Assembly: GCF_029978005.1 (NCBI RefSeq)
Contig: NZ_JARKOZ010000046.1
Location: forward strand, 1 to 64,000
Direction of reading: 5' to 3'
Length of the DNA: 64,000 nucleotides
Origin: Solidesulfovibrio sp.
Lineage (GTDB): Bacteria; Desulfobacterota; Desulfovibrionia; Desulfovibrionales; Desulfovibrionaceae
Shown here: one piece after another, positions 19,954 through 30,144 of the stretch
How the letters are laid out: every line of letters begins with the position of its first letter
How positions within the stretch are numbered: position 1 is the stretch's first letter
Made by a program: the position numbers and the translations under genes
Notes under the pieces: model-generated
What the model saw: the letters and a program-made list of their open reading frames with translations, nothing else
Database searches by the model: none
What the model was told of the DNA's origin: nothing

Positions 19954-21237
19954 ATGCATTCCCGCAAAGGTTTTGGGTCGAAAATGCTGCGGCGAACATT
20001 GCTCAAGGGGATGGGGGCATTGGCGTTGGCGCCGCTCGTGACAGGGCTCGGCGTGAAAAATGCGCTGGCATCCCAGCCAAGCGACAAGCCCAGGATCGGC
20101 AGGGGACGCCACAATACCCGGCTGGTGCTCCTCGGCACGACGGGCGGCATGACCTGGTGGCCGGGTTCGAATCGGGCCAGCAATTCCCAGGCCCTGCTCG
20201 TCGGCGACGCCATGTATCTCATCGACCTGGGCTTCGGCGCTTGCGCCCGTCTGGCGGAAGCCTTCAACTTCGGACATTTCGTCACCATCGGCGGCCAGCG
20301 GACGCAACTGGAACTGTCCACGTTCCTCTCCGACATGCGCGCGGTCTTTTTCACCCATCTGCACATGGACCATCTGGGCGACTATCCCACCTTCCTCGAA
20401 ATCGGCGCCAGAGCCGGCTATGCCGAGAAGCGGCCGCTGGCGATCATCGGACCCGGCGACCGGGGCAGGCTTGAAGAAAACATGTCCGGCTACAAGGGGA
20501 CCGTCATCACTGCGGAGAGTCGCAATCCGCCCTTCGCCACCCCGACTCCCGGCACAAAGTCGATGACGGACCACATCCTTCAGGCCTTTGCGCAGACCTT
20601 CAACAATTGCGCCCAGGACGAAGGCTACCCGGACATCCCCAAGATCATCGACGTCAGGGAAATCGGCGATCCCAAGACAATACCCTGGCCGTCCGGCTTC
20701 GTCGTTCCCGATCCGAACAAACCCTGGACAGCGGACATCACCTGCCCGTCCATGAAGCCCTTCGAGATCTACAAGGACGACCGGCTGCGCGTCACAGCCA
20801 CCCTCGTCGACCACTATGAAGTCTACCCCGCCTTTGCCTTCCGGTTCGACACCGAAGACGGATCGCTGGTCATTTCGGGCGATACCGGCCCCGACACCCG
20901 GGGCAATCTCCAGACCCTGGCCAATGGGGCCGATGTCCTCGTCCACGAGGTCATCGACGACTTCTGGATCAAGACCAGCTTCAAGGGCGTCAAGGAGGGA
21001 GACCCCGCTTGGCCGTTGTACCATCACGTCATGACCGCGCACACCAGCACCGCGGATGTCGGGAGAGTCGCGCAGCAATGCAGGGTCAAGACGCTGGTTT
21101 TAAGCCATATCGCGCCGGCCAACGCGCCGGTGGCGCGCCTGAGGCTGGCGCAACAGAACTTTCCCGGAGAATTGATAGTCGGCGAGGACCTCATGGAGAT
21201 CGGCGTCGGCAATCCCCGGGGCCGGTCCAAAGCGTGA
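19954..21237 (+). CDS. Exported metallo-beta-lactamase-fold hydrolase
   Basis: 427-aa protein. The N-terminus LRRTLLKGMGALALAPLVTG looks like a Tat-type signal (twin Arg followed by a hydrophobic stretch), with cleavage near NALA-SQ. The zinc motif THLHMDHLGD (HxHxDH, about residue 132) and a later ISGDTG (metal-ligand Asp), VHEV and LSHIAPAN (final His) give a complete two-metal site. The best resemblance is to the ribonuclease Z / AtsA-like periplasmic hydrolases of the MBL superfamily; the substrate is unknown. AAGGAG lies 7 nt before the chosen ATG. It appears monocistronic. Confidence 0.82.
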   Translation: MHSRKGFGSKMLRRTLLKGMGALALAPLVTGLGVKNALASQPSDKPRIGRGRHNTRLVLLGTTGGMTWWPGSNRASNSQALLVGDAMYLIDLGFGACARLAEAFNFGHFVTIGGQRTQLELSTFLSDMRAVFFTHLHMDHLGDYPTFLEIGARAGYAEKRPLAIIGPGDRGRLEENMSGYKGTVITAESRNPPFATPTPGTKSMTDHILQAFAQTFNNCAQDEGYPDIPKIIDVREIGDPKTIPWPSGFVVPDPNKPWTADITCPSMKPFEIYKDDRLRVTATLVDHYEVYPAFAFRFDTEDGSLVISGDTGPDTRGNLQTLANGADVLVHEVIDDFWIKTSFKGVKEGDPAWPLYHHVMTAHTSTADVGRVAQQCRVKTLVLSHIAPANAPVARLRLAQQNFPGELIVGEDLMEIGVGNPRGRSKA

Positions 21238-22015
21238 ATGGCCCAGCCTGCGGATTCGCTGCGACAGTTTTCATGCCCGAGGGTGTTGAAAGGCAACCGG
21301 CCGACAAGAAGCATGTGCTCCACAAGGACCGGCGCCGACTGTAAACCTTTGCGCCGGGCGTTGGTTGCGTGTTGCCGTGGGCGTGAGGAAGACGCGAGAA
21401 GGAAGGCCGTTGTCGCGTCGGCAGATGCGCAACCAGCGTCAAGACCGGCGCGGCACCAGGCCCCGCCGGAGCATTCCCCTCCAGGGTTCCCCGCGATTTG
21501 AGCGAGAAGCTCTCCCGCTGCTTCTGGCAGGCGCCTCGAGTGTCCAGGCGGGTGAGATCTTCAGTCCCGCTGTGAAATGTTGACGAAATCTTGACCCCCT
21601 TGCGCGTCATGCCGGGCCGGGCTGGTTCCCCTGGGCGAATTTCCAGGCGGCCCGCGCATCTCAGGGCCTTCGGCCGGCCTGTCCCGTTTCCCGTGATCGG
21701 CGCACGTTCCTCTTGAGGGCCGGGCGCCTGCCTGCCGTCTGGCCGGCGAAACGCCGGGGCGGCCGCCGGGTCGGGAGGGCGGCCGGGAGCAGGCCTTTTC
21801 TCCTTTGATTTCCCTGAAGATTCCACGCGCCGGCCGCGGCGGGCGGGCAAAGCGAAGCCTGCCCGCGCCCGAGGACCCGAGGGACGTGCGCGCCATTGGG
21901 CGGCGGCCCAGGGCGTTTACCGGCGGCATGCCCAATAGTGGGCGCAATCCGGGGCGTTCGGCCGGATTGAAATTATTTTATCATGGTATTTCAGCTTGTT
22001 AAAAAACAAACTAGC
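21238..22015. other. Long upstream region of the TTT operon
   Basis: About 780 bp with no convincing gene; the open frames here are GC-rich and lack family features. Its end carries the activator-site palindrome, annotated separately. Confidence 0.5.
21930..21943. promoter_or_regulatory. Probable enhancer site for the sigma-54 activator
   Basis: GCCCAATAGTGGGC, a 5-bp-arm palindrome centred about 80 bp upstream of the -24 element of the perfect sigma-54 promoter. Related sites occur at 28265-28278, 28246-28259 and 31446-31459, all next to genes of the same block. Confidence 0.65.
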
Positions 22016-22031
22016 TGGCACATGTCTTGCT
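22016..22031 (+). promoter_or_regulatory. Sigma-54 promoter of the TTT transporter operon
   Basis: TGGCAC-ATGTC-TTGCT matches the -24/-12 consensus (TGGCAC-N5-TTGCW) at every fixed position. It lies 160 bp before the TctC start and 73 bp after the activator palindrome, a normal enhancer geometry. Confidence 0.9.
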
Positions 22032-22190
22032 TCGAGAAGAGGGCATACGTGGGTGAACATTCTGTGGCCGTTACTCGGGATGCCCTGCATTCCGGAAACC
22101 TGCTCTGACAAGGAGAAGCCGTCGTTTTCTGTCGTTGAGAATTGGCGAATGATTTTAGTCTTTATCAAGCAACAAGGGTTGGAGGTCATG

Positions 22191-23141
22191 ATGAAGCGTA
22201 TTTTGATGCTCCTCGTCGTTTTTGTTGCCCTGACTAATTCTGGTGCCTCTTTCGCAGCCGACTCCTTTCCCTCGAAACAACTAACCTATATCGTCACTTT
22301 CGATCCGGGCGGACAGTCGGACCGTGAGGCCCGCCGGCAGCAGGGGCCGCTGTCGAAGATCCTCGGTCAACAGGTCATCGTCGACTACAAGGTCGGCGGC
22401 GGCGGCGCCCTCGGCTGGAAGGAGCTGGTGCGCACCAAGCCCGACGGCTACACCTTCGTCACCATCAACACGCCCCACATCATCCTCCAGCCCTTGCAGC
22501 AGCAGGTCGGCTACAAGACCGACCAGATCAACCCCGTGGTCATGTTCCAGCGCACCCCGCTGGCCCTGGCGGTGTTGAAGGAAAGTCCCTACCGCGACCT
22601 CAAGGAGTTCGTGGAAGCGGCCAAGAAGGCCCCGGGAACCATCAGCGTCGGCGGCTCCGCCGTGTTCTCCGGCCACCACTTCGCCACGCTGCGCCTCCAG
22701 AAGCTGGCCGGCATCCAGCTGACCTACGTCCCCTTCACCGGCTCCGCCCCCCAGATGACCGCGTTCCTCGGCGGACACACCGCCGCCGTCATGGCCAACT
22801 CCGACGATCTGGTGCGCTTCGCGGACAAGCTCCGGGTGCTGGCCTTCTCCTCGGACGAGCGTTTTCCCGACTTTCCGGACGTGCCCACCTTCAAGGAGCA
22901 GGGCTACAACATGACCGACTCCATCGACCGCGGCGTGGCCGTGCCCATGGGGACCCCGCCCGAAGTGGTCGCCGTGCTCGAAAAGGCCTTCCTGCAGGTG
23001 GTCTCGGACCCGGCCATCCAGCAGGCCATGAAGGCCGACGGCTTCGTCCCCCTGGCCATGGGCCACGAGGAAAGCAAGGCCTACATCGCCAAGCTGACCG
23101 AACTCTACACCAACCTCGCCAAGGACCTGAAGGCCAACTAG
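22191..23141 (+). CDS. tctC: TTT transporter periplasmic binding protein (TctC/Bug family)
   Basis: 316-aa solute-binding protein. Signal peptide: MKRILMLLVVFVALTNSGASFAA. Bug-family hallmarks follow: PSKQLTYIVTFDPGGQSD (ligand loop), GQQVIVDYKVGGGGALGW, KPDGYTFVTINTP and the C-terminal PDVPTFKEQGY / AVPMGTPPEVV. It captures a carboxylate and delivers it to TctAB. GGAGG lies 5 nt before 22191; the ATG three bases earlier is too close to it. It is the first gene after a sigma-54 promoter. The ligand is unknown; co-regulated UxaA-type and enolase-superfamily enzymes suggest a hydroxy- or sugar acid, possibly sulfonated. Confidence 0.93.
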   Translation: MKRILMLLVVFVALTNSGASFAADSFPSKQLTYIVTFDPGGQSDREARRQQGPLSKILGQQVIVDYKVGGGGALGWKELVRTKPDGYTFVTINTPHIILQPLQQQVGYKTDQINPVVMFQRTPLALAVLKESPYRDLKEFVEAAKKAPGTISVGGSAVFSGHHFATLRLQKLAGIQLTYVPFTGSAPQMTAFLGGHTAAVMANSDDLVRFADKLRVLAFSSDERFPDFPDVPTFKEQGYNMTDSIDRGVAVPMGTPPEVVAVLEKAFLQVVSDPAIQQAMKADGFVPLAMGHEESKAYIAKLTELYTNLAKDLKAN

Positions 23142-23146
23142 CGTAG

Positions 23147-23182
23147 CGGCCGTTGAAGGATACGCAGTATTTTCAACGGCCG
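23147..23182 (+). promoter_or_regulatory. Intercistronic hairpin between tctC and tctB
   Basis: Perfect 11-bp inverted repeat CGGCCGTTGAA / TTCAACGGCCG with a 14-nt loop, extended by GCGT/ACGC outside. No T run. Such hairpins often stabilise upstream mRNA so that the binding protein is made in excess of the membrane subunits. Confidence 0.7.
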
Positions 23183-23294
23183 ACGCACGTGAGGCCTGTC
23201 GCCCGCGAAGTCCGCCCGGAGAATTTCGCGACCGCGACGCCGGGGACGGCCCCAAGGACCAGCTTGGACGCAAGATCCAAGGGAGGAGTGCTTC

Positions 23295-23756
23295 GTGAGA
23301 TCGTTACGCCAGCTCGACATCCTAAGCGGCTTTCTCATCGCAGGGATCGGCCTTCTGTTCTTCATCAGTTCCCTGAGCATCACGGACATGCTGGGCGAGC
23401 GCCTCCCCCCCTGGATGCTCCCCATGGGCCTGAGCGTCTGCACCATCGTCGCCGGCCTGGGCTTGTCCTTCAAATCCTGGAAAAGCCACGGCGCGGACAT
23501 GGAAGTGGAATGGCCCGACCGCGCCGGCGGCCTCCACCTGCTGGTCTTCTTCGGGCTCACCGTGGCCTATCTGCTCGGCATCGAGCTGCTCGGCATGCCC
23601 CTGGCCACGGCCTGCTACATCACGGCGACCGTGTGGCAGCTCAACCGCCGCCTGGTCCAGGCCGTGGTCTGCGCCGTGATCACCGCCCTCGTCGTGCACT
23701 ACGTCTTCAGCGTCGGACTGGAAATGAACTTTCCGGCCGGCCTTTTCGACAGGTAG
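23295..23756 (+). CDS. tctB: TTT transporter small membrane subunit (TctB)
   Basis: 153-aa protein with four predicted TM helices: LDILSGFLIAGIGLLFFIS, a helix around LPPWMLPMGLSVCTIVAGLG, LHLLVFFGLTVAYLLGIELLG and VVCAVITALVVHYVFSV. Size and topology are those of TctB. It starts with GTG preceded by GGGAGGAG. It lies between tctC and tctA, the canonical order of tripartite tricarboxylate transporters, and probably helps TctA use the ion gradient. Confidence 0.88.
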   Translation: MRSLRQLDILSGFLIAGIGLLFFISSLSITDMLGERLPPWMLPMGLSVCTIVAGLGLSFKSWKSHGADMEVEWPDRAGGLHLLVFFGLTVAYLLGIELLGMPLATACYITATVWQLNRRLVQAVVCAVITALVVHYVFSVGLEMNFPAGLFDR

Positions 23757-23768
23757 GAGGCCGCTTTT

Positions 23769-25274
23769 ATGTTTTCCATGAACCTCTTGTTCCAAGGATT
23801 CGCCTCGGCCATCTCGCCGGTCAACCTGCTGTGGGCCCTGGTCGGCTCGACGCTCGGCACCCTGGTCGGCGTGCTGCCCGGCATCGGCCCCTCCTCGGCC
23901 ATCGCCATCCTCCTGCCCCTGACCACGTTCCTCGCGCCCACCCCGGCCATCATCATGATGGCCGCCATCTACTACGGGGCCATGTACGGCGGCTCCACCA
24001 CGGCCATCGTGGTGAACATCCCCGGCGAGGCCTCGTCCGTGCCCACGGCCCTGGACGGCTACGAAATGGCCAAGCAGGGCCGGGCCGGGCCGGCCCTGGC
24101 CATCTCCGCCATCTCCTCCTGGGTGGCCGGCACCATAGGCATCGTGGGCCTCACCTTCTTCGCCCCCATCCTGGCCAGCTTCGCCCTGTCCTTCGGCCCG
24201 CCCGAGTACTTCGCCCTGATGTTCATGGGCTTGTCGCTGATCATCAGCCTGTCGGGCAAGGCGCTGTTCAAGGGCATCATCGGCGCGGCCTTCGGCCTGC
24301 TGATCTCGCTGGTCGGCCAGAACCCCCTCACCGGGGCGGCCCGGCTGACCTTCGGCTCGGACGACCTGCTGGCCGGGGTGAACTTCATCAGCATCATCAT
24401 CGGCCTGTTCGCCCTGGGCGAGGTCTTCACCAACGTGGAGCAGCGCGTGGCCCTGGTCTACAACAGCGGCAAGATCGACTGGCTGCCCAAGTGGGCCGAC
24501 ATCTGGATGTGCCGCTGGACCATGGTGCGCTCGAGCCTCATCGGCTTCTTCATGGGGCTCCTGCCCGGCTGCGCCCCGGCCGTGACCACCTTCGTGGCCT
24601 ACGACATCGAGAAACGCTGCTCCAAGACGCCGGAACGCTTTGGCAAGGGGGCCATCGAGGGCGTGGCCGCGCCGGAGGGGGCCAACAACGCCACCTCGAG
24701 CGCCGGGTTCGTGCCCCTGTTCGCCTTCGGCCTGCCCACGGGCCCGGCCCTGGCCGTGCTGCTCGGCGGCTTCATGATGTACGGCCTGCAGCCCGGCCCC
24801 CTGCTCTTCCAGAACAACGCGCCCTTCGTCTGGGCGGTCATCGCCAGCATGTACCTGGGCAACATCATCTGCCTGATCCTCAACCTGCCGCTGATCCCCT
24901 TGTGGGCGCGCATCGCCCGCATCCCCTTTCCGGTCCTCGGGCCGCTGATCGTGCTGTTCTCCGTGATCGGGGCCTACAGCATCCGCTTCCTGATGTTCGA
25001 CGTGTGGGTGGCCCTGCTCTTCGGCGTGATCGGCTACTTCATGCGCAAGCTCCGCTTCCCGGTGGCCCCCCTGGTGTTGTCCACGGTGCTGGCCTCGATG
25101 CTGGAGACGTCCCTGTCCCAGTCCCTGATGCTCTCCGGCGGCTCTCTCGGCATCTTCTTCACCCGGCCCATCTCCCTGTGCTTCATCGCCCTGGCCCTGG
25201 CCTCCATCGCCAGGGGCCTGTGGATGCAGGTGAAAAGCGGCGGGGTCGAGGCGCTTTCCGACGCCGACGATTGA
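23769..25274 (+). CDS. tctA: TTT transporter large permease subunit (TctA)
   Basis: 501-aa protein with 11-12 TM helices. TctA signatures: LVGSTLGTLVGVLPGIGPSSAIA near the N-terminus, AAIYYGAMYGGSTTAIVVNIPGE (about 65-90), and the second repeat FFMGLLPGCAPAVTTFVAYDIEK and APEGANNATSSAGFVPLFAFGLPTGPALA. It is the translocating subunit for the carboxylate captured by TctC. It starts 12 bp after tctB with an AGGAGG-like site. Confidence 0.95.
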   Translation: MFSMNLLFQGFASAISPVNLLWALVGSTLGTLVGVLPGIGPSSAIAILLPLTTFLAPTPAIIMMAAIYYGAMYGGSTTAIVVNIPGEASSVPTALDGYEMAKQGRAGPALAISAISSWVAGTIGIVGLTFFAPILASFALSFGPPEYFALMFMGLSLIISLSGKALFKGIIGAAFGLLISLVGQNPLTGAARLTFGSDDLLAGVNFISIIIGLFALGEVFTNVEQRVALVYNSGKIDWLPKWADIWMCRWTMVRSSLIGFFMGLLPGCAPAVTTFVAYDIEKRCSKTPERFGKGAIEGVAAPEGANNATSSAGFVPLFAFGLPTGPALAVLLGGFMMYGLQPGPLLFQNNAPFVWAVIASMYLGNIICLILNLPLIPLWARIARIPFPVLGPLIVLFSVIGAYSIRFLMFDVWVALLFGVIGYFMRKLRFPVAPLVLSTVLASMLETSLSQSLMLSGGSLGIFFTRPISLCFIALALASIARGLWMQVKSGGVEALSDADD

Positions 25275-25301
25275 GGCGATCCCGGAATACACATACACTG
25301 C

Positions 25302-25339
25302 CCGCCTCCCCGCCCCGGCCGCCGGGCGCGGGGAGGCGG
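25302..25339. promoter_or_regulatory. GC-rich intercistronic hairpin
   Basis: 12-bp perfect stem CCGCCTCCCCGC / GCGGGGAGGCGG between tctA and the TerC gene, with a self-complementary loop and no T run. It may attenuate or partly terminate readthrough into the last gene. Confidence 0.6.
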
Positions 25340-25391
25340 CGGCCACCGGCCCCGGCCGGGGCCGGCCGCGAACACGACAAGGAACACCGTC

Positions 25392-26078
25392 ATGCCGCAT
25401 TTCGATTTGCAGTTCATCGGCAGCCTGCTGAGCATCATCTGCATCGACCTCGTCCTGGCCGGCGACAACGCCGTGGTCATCGCCATGGCGGCCAACGGCC
25501 TGCCCAAGAAGCAACGCCTGCTGAGCATCGGCATCGGCGCGGGCGCGGCCGTGATCCTGCGCGTCGTCCTGACCGTCTTCGCGGCCAAGCTCATGGGCCT
25601 GCCCTTCATCAAGCTGGTGGGCGGCGTGCTGATCGCCTGGATCGGCGTGAAGCTCCTGGTCCAGGGCAGCCCCGACGAGGAGGGGCGCAAGCAGTGCACC
25701 ACCCTGCTCCAGGCCGTCTTCACCGTGCTCGTGGCCGACCTCGTCATGTCCACGGACAACATCCTGGCCGTGGCCGGGGCGTCCAAGGGGGACCTGGCGC
25801 TGCTGCTCATCGGCCTGGGCCTGTCCATCCCCTTCGTCGTCTTCACCTCGTCGCTGCTGGCCAACCTCATGGACCGCTTCCCCTGGATCCTCCTGCTGGG
25901 CTCGGCGATCCTGGGCAAGGTGGCCGTGGAGATGATCCTGACCGACCAGTTCACCCTGGGCTTTTTCCAGGTGTCGCACGCGCAGGGCATCGTCGCCGAG
26001 ATCGTGGGCGCCGTGGGCGTGGTCCTGGTCGGCAAGCTCTGCCTCAGGATGCAGGGGCAGGAGGCCAAGCGCTGTTGA
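25392..26078 (+). CDS. TerC-family integral membrane protein
   Basis: 228-aa protein with seven predicted TM helices. TerC hallmarks are present: IICIDLVLAGDNAVVIAMA (acidic Asp and Asn in the first helix) and the inverted repeat VLVADLVMSTDNILAVAGA in the second half. TerC/Alx/YjbE proteins export manganese or help metal loading of exported enzymes; some are tied to tellurite resistance. It is the last gene before a strong terminator and shares the direction of the TTT genes, so it is probably cotranscribed, although a hairpin-containing 117-bp gap separates it. The functional link to the transporter is unclear. Confidence 0.88.
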   Translation: MPHFDLQFIGSLLSIICIDLVLAGDNAVVIAMAANGLPKKQRLLSIGIGAGAAVILRVVLTVFAAKLMGLPFIKLVGGVLIAWIGVKLLVQGSPDEEGRKQCTTLLQAVFTVLVADLVMSTDNILAVAGASKGDLALLLIGLGLSIPFVVFTSSLLANLMDRFPWILLLGSAILGKVAVEMILTDQFTLGFFQVSHAQGIVAEIVGAVGVVLVGKLCLRMQGQEAKRC

Positions 26079-26088
26079 CGATCGAGGC

Positions 26089-26109
26089 CCGGGCCTTCGG
26101 CCCGGTTTT
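26089..26109 (+). terminator. Terminator of the TTT-TerC operon
   Basis: CCGGGCC-TTC-GGCCCGG stem followed by TTTT, 10 bp after the TerC stop. Confidence 0.9.
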
Positions 26110-26380
26110 CCGCCGCCGTTTTTCCCGGCCATCCTCCACCCTCGGCCAGCCGTCGTCCCTGCCCTGACAGGAGCGGCGGCTGGCTTTTTTCGCCTGCCCG
26201 CGCGACGACCAGAGAGCCGGCCTGGCCTGGCTTTCGGCATGGAGGGGACAGCGGTCGCGGCCGTTCCCGGGGGGAGGCGCGCCCTGGCATCCCCCGGGGA
26301 ACGGAGTTCCCGCCAGCCCTCAGGGGCGTGAAGCCGCTTTCCTCCTCTGCCGCCTGCGAGGAGTCGGTCCCAACCGGTGA

Positions 26381-26405
26381 AAAAAAAAGCCGGCGAACAG
26401 CCGGC
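26381..26405 (-). terminator. Terminator of the UxaA-type lyase operon
   Basis: Read on the minus strand: GCCGGC-TGTTC-GCCGGC followed by eight Ts, about 60 bp after the lyase stop. Confidence 0.9.
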
Positions 26406-26463
26406 CGGGAGAGGCCGATCCCGGCCGGGAGGGGCCGGCCGGGATCGGAGGAGGCGGGGCGCG

Positions 26464-27624
26464 CTAGGCGCTTTCGTACAGGCGGGTGAAGACGAATTCG
26501 CGGTGTCCCAGGGCCTCGGCCGAGGTGTTGCGGCCGTTGGCCGTGCGCACCATCATGTCGAGCAGCATGTCGCCGGCCTGGTCCAGGTTGATCTCGCGGC
26601 GCAGGATGCCGGACACGTCCACGTCGACGTGCTCGCTCATGGTGCGCACGGTCCTCGGGTTGGAGCTCAGCTTGATCACCGGCAAAATGGGGTTGCCGAT
26701 GATGTTGCCCTGACCCGTGGGGAAGAAGTGCACCACGAAGCCGGCGGCCGCCACCAGGGTCACCATCTCGGCCGCGGCCGAGGAGGAGTCCATGAACCAC
26801 AGGCCCGGGCCCGTGGGCGCGTCGGCCTTGTCCAGCACGCCGTCCACGATGCACTTCTTGCCGATCTTCTGGATGTTGCCCAGGGCCTTTTCCTCGATGG
26901 TGGTGAGCCCGCCCTCGATGTTGCCCTTGGTGGGCTGGGAGTCGCACAGGTCGTCGACCTTGTGGGCCTCGACCAAGGCGGCGTAGCGGTCGAACATGGC
27001 CATGAACTGGTCGCGGATCTCCGGAGTGCGGCAGCGGGCGGCCACGAGGTGCTCGCCGCCGGTGAGCTCGGTGGTCTCGCCGAAGAGCAGGGTGTTGCCG
27101 TTGGCGTAGAGCTTGTCGAAGGCGTCGCCCACGGTGGGGTTGGTGGCCAAGCCCGAGGTCGTGTCGGACTCGCCGCACTTGGTGGACACCCACAGTTCCT
27201 TGACGTCGCATTCGACGCGCTGCAACTCGGTGGCGAACTGGACGAATTCCTTGGCCTTGCGGGAAGCGGCGCAGATGGTCTCCAGGTCGCCGTGCTGCTC
27301 GATGGAGAAGCCGGCCACGGGCTTTCCGGTCTTGGCGATGCCGTCCACCACCCGGGCGGTCCAGACCGGCTCGATGCCGATGACCACCACGGCGGCCACG
27401 TTGGGATTGCTGCCCGTGCCGATGAGCGTCTTGAAGTGCAGGTCCAGGTCGGCGCCGAATTGCAGGCGTCCGTAGGGGTGGGGCAGGGCCAGGGTGCCCT
27501 TGATGTTGTTGGCCACGGCCTCGCAGGCGGCGTTGGACAGGTCGTCCAGGGGGAGGATGACCACGTGGTTGCGCACGCCGACCCGTCCGTTCTCGCGCCG
27601 ATACCCCATGAATTTGGTCTTCAT
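26464..27624 (-). CDS. UxaA-family lyase, large subunit (SuyB / altronate-dehydratase-like)
   Basis: 386-aa catalytic subunit of the UxaA (altronate dehydratase / D-galactarate dehydratase C-domain) superfamily. Features: [19 protein letters not shown] at the N-terminus, [24 protein letters not shown] (the conserved CGGSD-type loop, here CGESD) and [19 protein letters not shown] near the C-terminus. The small SAF-domain subunit is a separate gene 2 bp upstream. This split form at 94 + 386 aa is like (2R)-sulfolactate sulfo-lyase SuyAB; classical altronate dehydratase is one chain. Sulfo-lyase would release sulfite, an electron acceptor for a sulfate reducer, but a sugar-acid dehydratase is equally compatible. 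The ATG at 27624 is preferred to an upstream GTG overlapping the small subunit. Confidence 0.85.
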   Translation of the reverse strand: MKTKFMGYRRENGRVGVRNHVVILPLDDLSNAACEAVANNIKGTLALPHPYGRLQFGADLDLHFKTLIGTGSNPNVAAVVVIGIEPVWTARVVDGIAKTGKPVAGFSIEQHGDLETICAASRKAKEFVQFATELQRVECDVKELWVSTKCGESDTTSGLATNPTVGDAFDKLYANGNTLLFGETTELTGGEHLVAARCRTPEIRDQFMAMFDRYAALVEAHKVDDLCDSQPTKGNIEGGLTTIEEKALGNIQKIGKKCIVDGVLDKADAPTGPGLWFMDSSSAAAEMVTLVAAAGFVVHFFPTGQGNIIGNPILPVIKLSSNPRTVRTMSEHVDVDVSGILRREINLDQAGDMLLDMMVRTANGRNTSAEALGHREFVFTRLYESA

Positions 27625-27626
27625 GC

Positions 27627-27911
27627 CTACCACCTTTTCGTCTTGACGTTGTGCACGTGGAGATGTTCGCCGGCCTGGATGGGAGCCACGACCTTGCCGA
27701 TGTCCACGCCGTACTTGATGACCGTGTCGCCCACGGCCAGGTCCTTGAGGGCCAGCTTGTGGCCGATGGGGATGTCGTTCTTCACCGCGACCTCGAGGGT
27801 CTTGTCGCCCTCCATGACCCAGCCGGTGAGCTTTTGCCCGGCCTTGACGCCCTCGACGACGACGACGCCGACCATGTCGCCCGGTTCATGGACAATGAAT
27901 TGCACGGACAT
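27627..27911 (-). CDS. UxaA-family lyase, small subunit (SAF domain, SuyA-like)
   Basis: 94-aa protein with the SAF/UxaA N-terminal domain: [21 protein letters not shown], then [22 protein letters not shown] and a terminal [14 protein letters not shown]. In UxaA-type enzymes the IPxGHKxAL and HVHN segments form the substrate/metal-binding module that pairs with the large subunit. AGGAGGAAGGT precedes the ATG. It is the first gene after a sigma-54 type promoter about 240 bp upstream. Confidence 0.88.
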   Translation of the reverse strand: MSVQFIVHEPGDMVGVVVVEGVKAGQKLTGWVMEGDKTLEVAVKNDIPIGHKLALKDLAVGDTVIKYGVDIGKVVAPIQAGEHLHVHNVKTKRW

Positions 27912-28155
27912 ACCTTCCTCCTGCATTGGATGTTTCTGCCTTGCTTGCCGGCAGCGGCATCGGGTTTCGCCCGGCCTGCCGGTCGTGCGACCCTGCCTGC
28001 CCGCAATCCCGCAAGGAACGTGGTCCGGCCAACGGCCCGGCCTGGGATGCGGGGCCGGGCATCCCGGCCCGGCCCGCGTCGCAACTCCTTGCCGCGCGTT
28101 TCTTGCGATCCGCTGCGGATCGAGGATTGCGGCCTCTCCAACATGCCGAGGACTA

Positions 28156-28171
28156 AGCAAGGGGCATGCCC
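28156..28171 (-). promoter_or_regulatory. Probable sigma-54 promoter of the lyase operon
   Basis: Minus strand GGGCAT-GCCCC-TTGCT: invariant GG at -24 and GC at -12 at the right spacing, four bases of the -24 hexamer matching. It has two activator-type sites about 75-120 bp upstream and a leader of about 230 nt. Confidence 0.7.
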
Positions 28172-28245
28172 GAGATCGCCGCATCGTAATGCAGCGAAAT
28201 AATGTTCTTTGATGGTCGCGATGACGGACGGGGCGGCGAGGTCGC

Positions 28246-28278
28246 GCCGGATATTGGACGTGACGCCCAGTATTGGTC
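28246..28278. promoter_or_regulatory. Tandem activator-type sites upstream of the lyase operon
   Basis: GCCGGATATTGGAC (28246-28259) and GCCCAGTATTGGTC (28265-28278), 19 bp apart start to start. On the other strand the second reads GACCAATACTGGGC, matching the palindrome at 21930. They lie between the divergent-function activator gene and the lyase promoter. Confidence 0.6.
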
Positions 28279-28308
28279 GTGAACGCGCGTTGGGCTTTCC
28301 GGGCCGGG

Positions 28309-29853
<1,545 letters not shown>

Positions 29854-30144
29854 GCCAAGCGACCCCTGCGACGCTGCGGATGCGGCGCGAAGGACGCCCC
29901 CCGCGGTCGCCGGGAAGCGCGCTCCGTGCGCCGGTCCTCAGTGTAGAGGATATCGCCCTGCCTGCAAAGCCGTCGTTCTCCTTCGCCTTTTGGGATCGTC
30001 TCCGGCCGCGCTCCTCCCGGCGGCGAGGAGGGGCGCGGCGACGCCTCGTGTCGCGTCCGCGAGGGGCAAGCCTGTGCCTTTCGCGGACAACAGTCGTGAA
30101 TGGTTCAGTTTTTAATGCCGTTGCATCCTGTGGGGAACGCCAGC

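Noticed and set aside
23153-26167. A 1004-codon open frame on the plus strand over the TTT genes, and a similar 972-codon frame on the minus strand
   Set aside because: Both overlap TctB, TctA and TerC, which have clear family motifs. The frames are Arg/Pro/Gly/His-rich, typical shadows of GC-rich genes.
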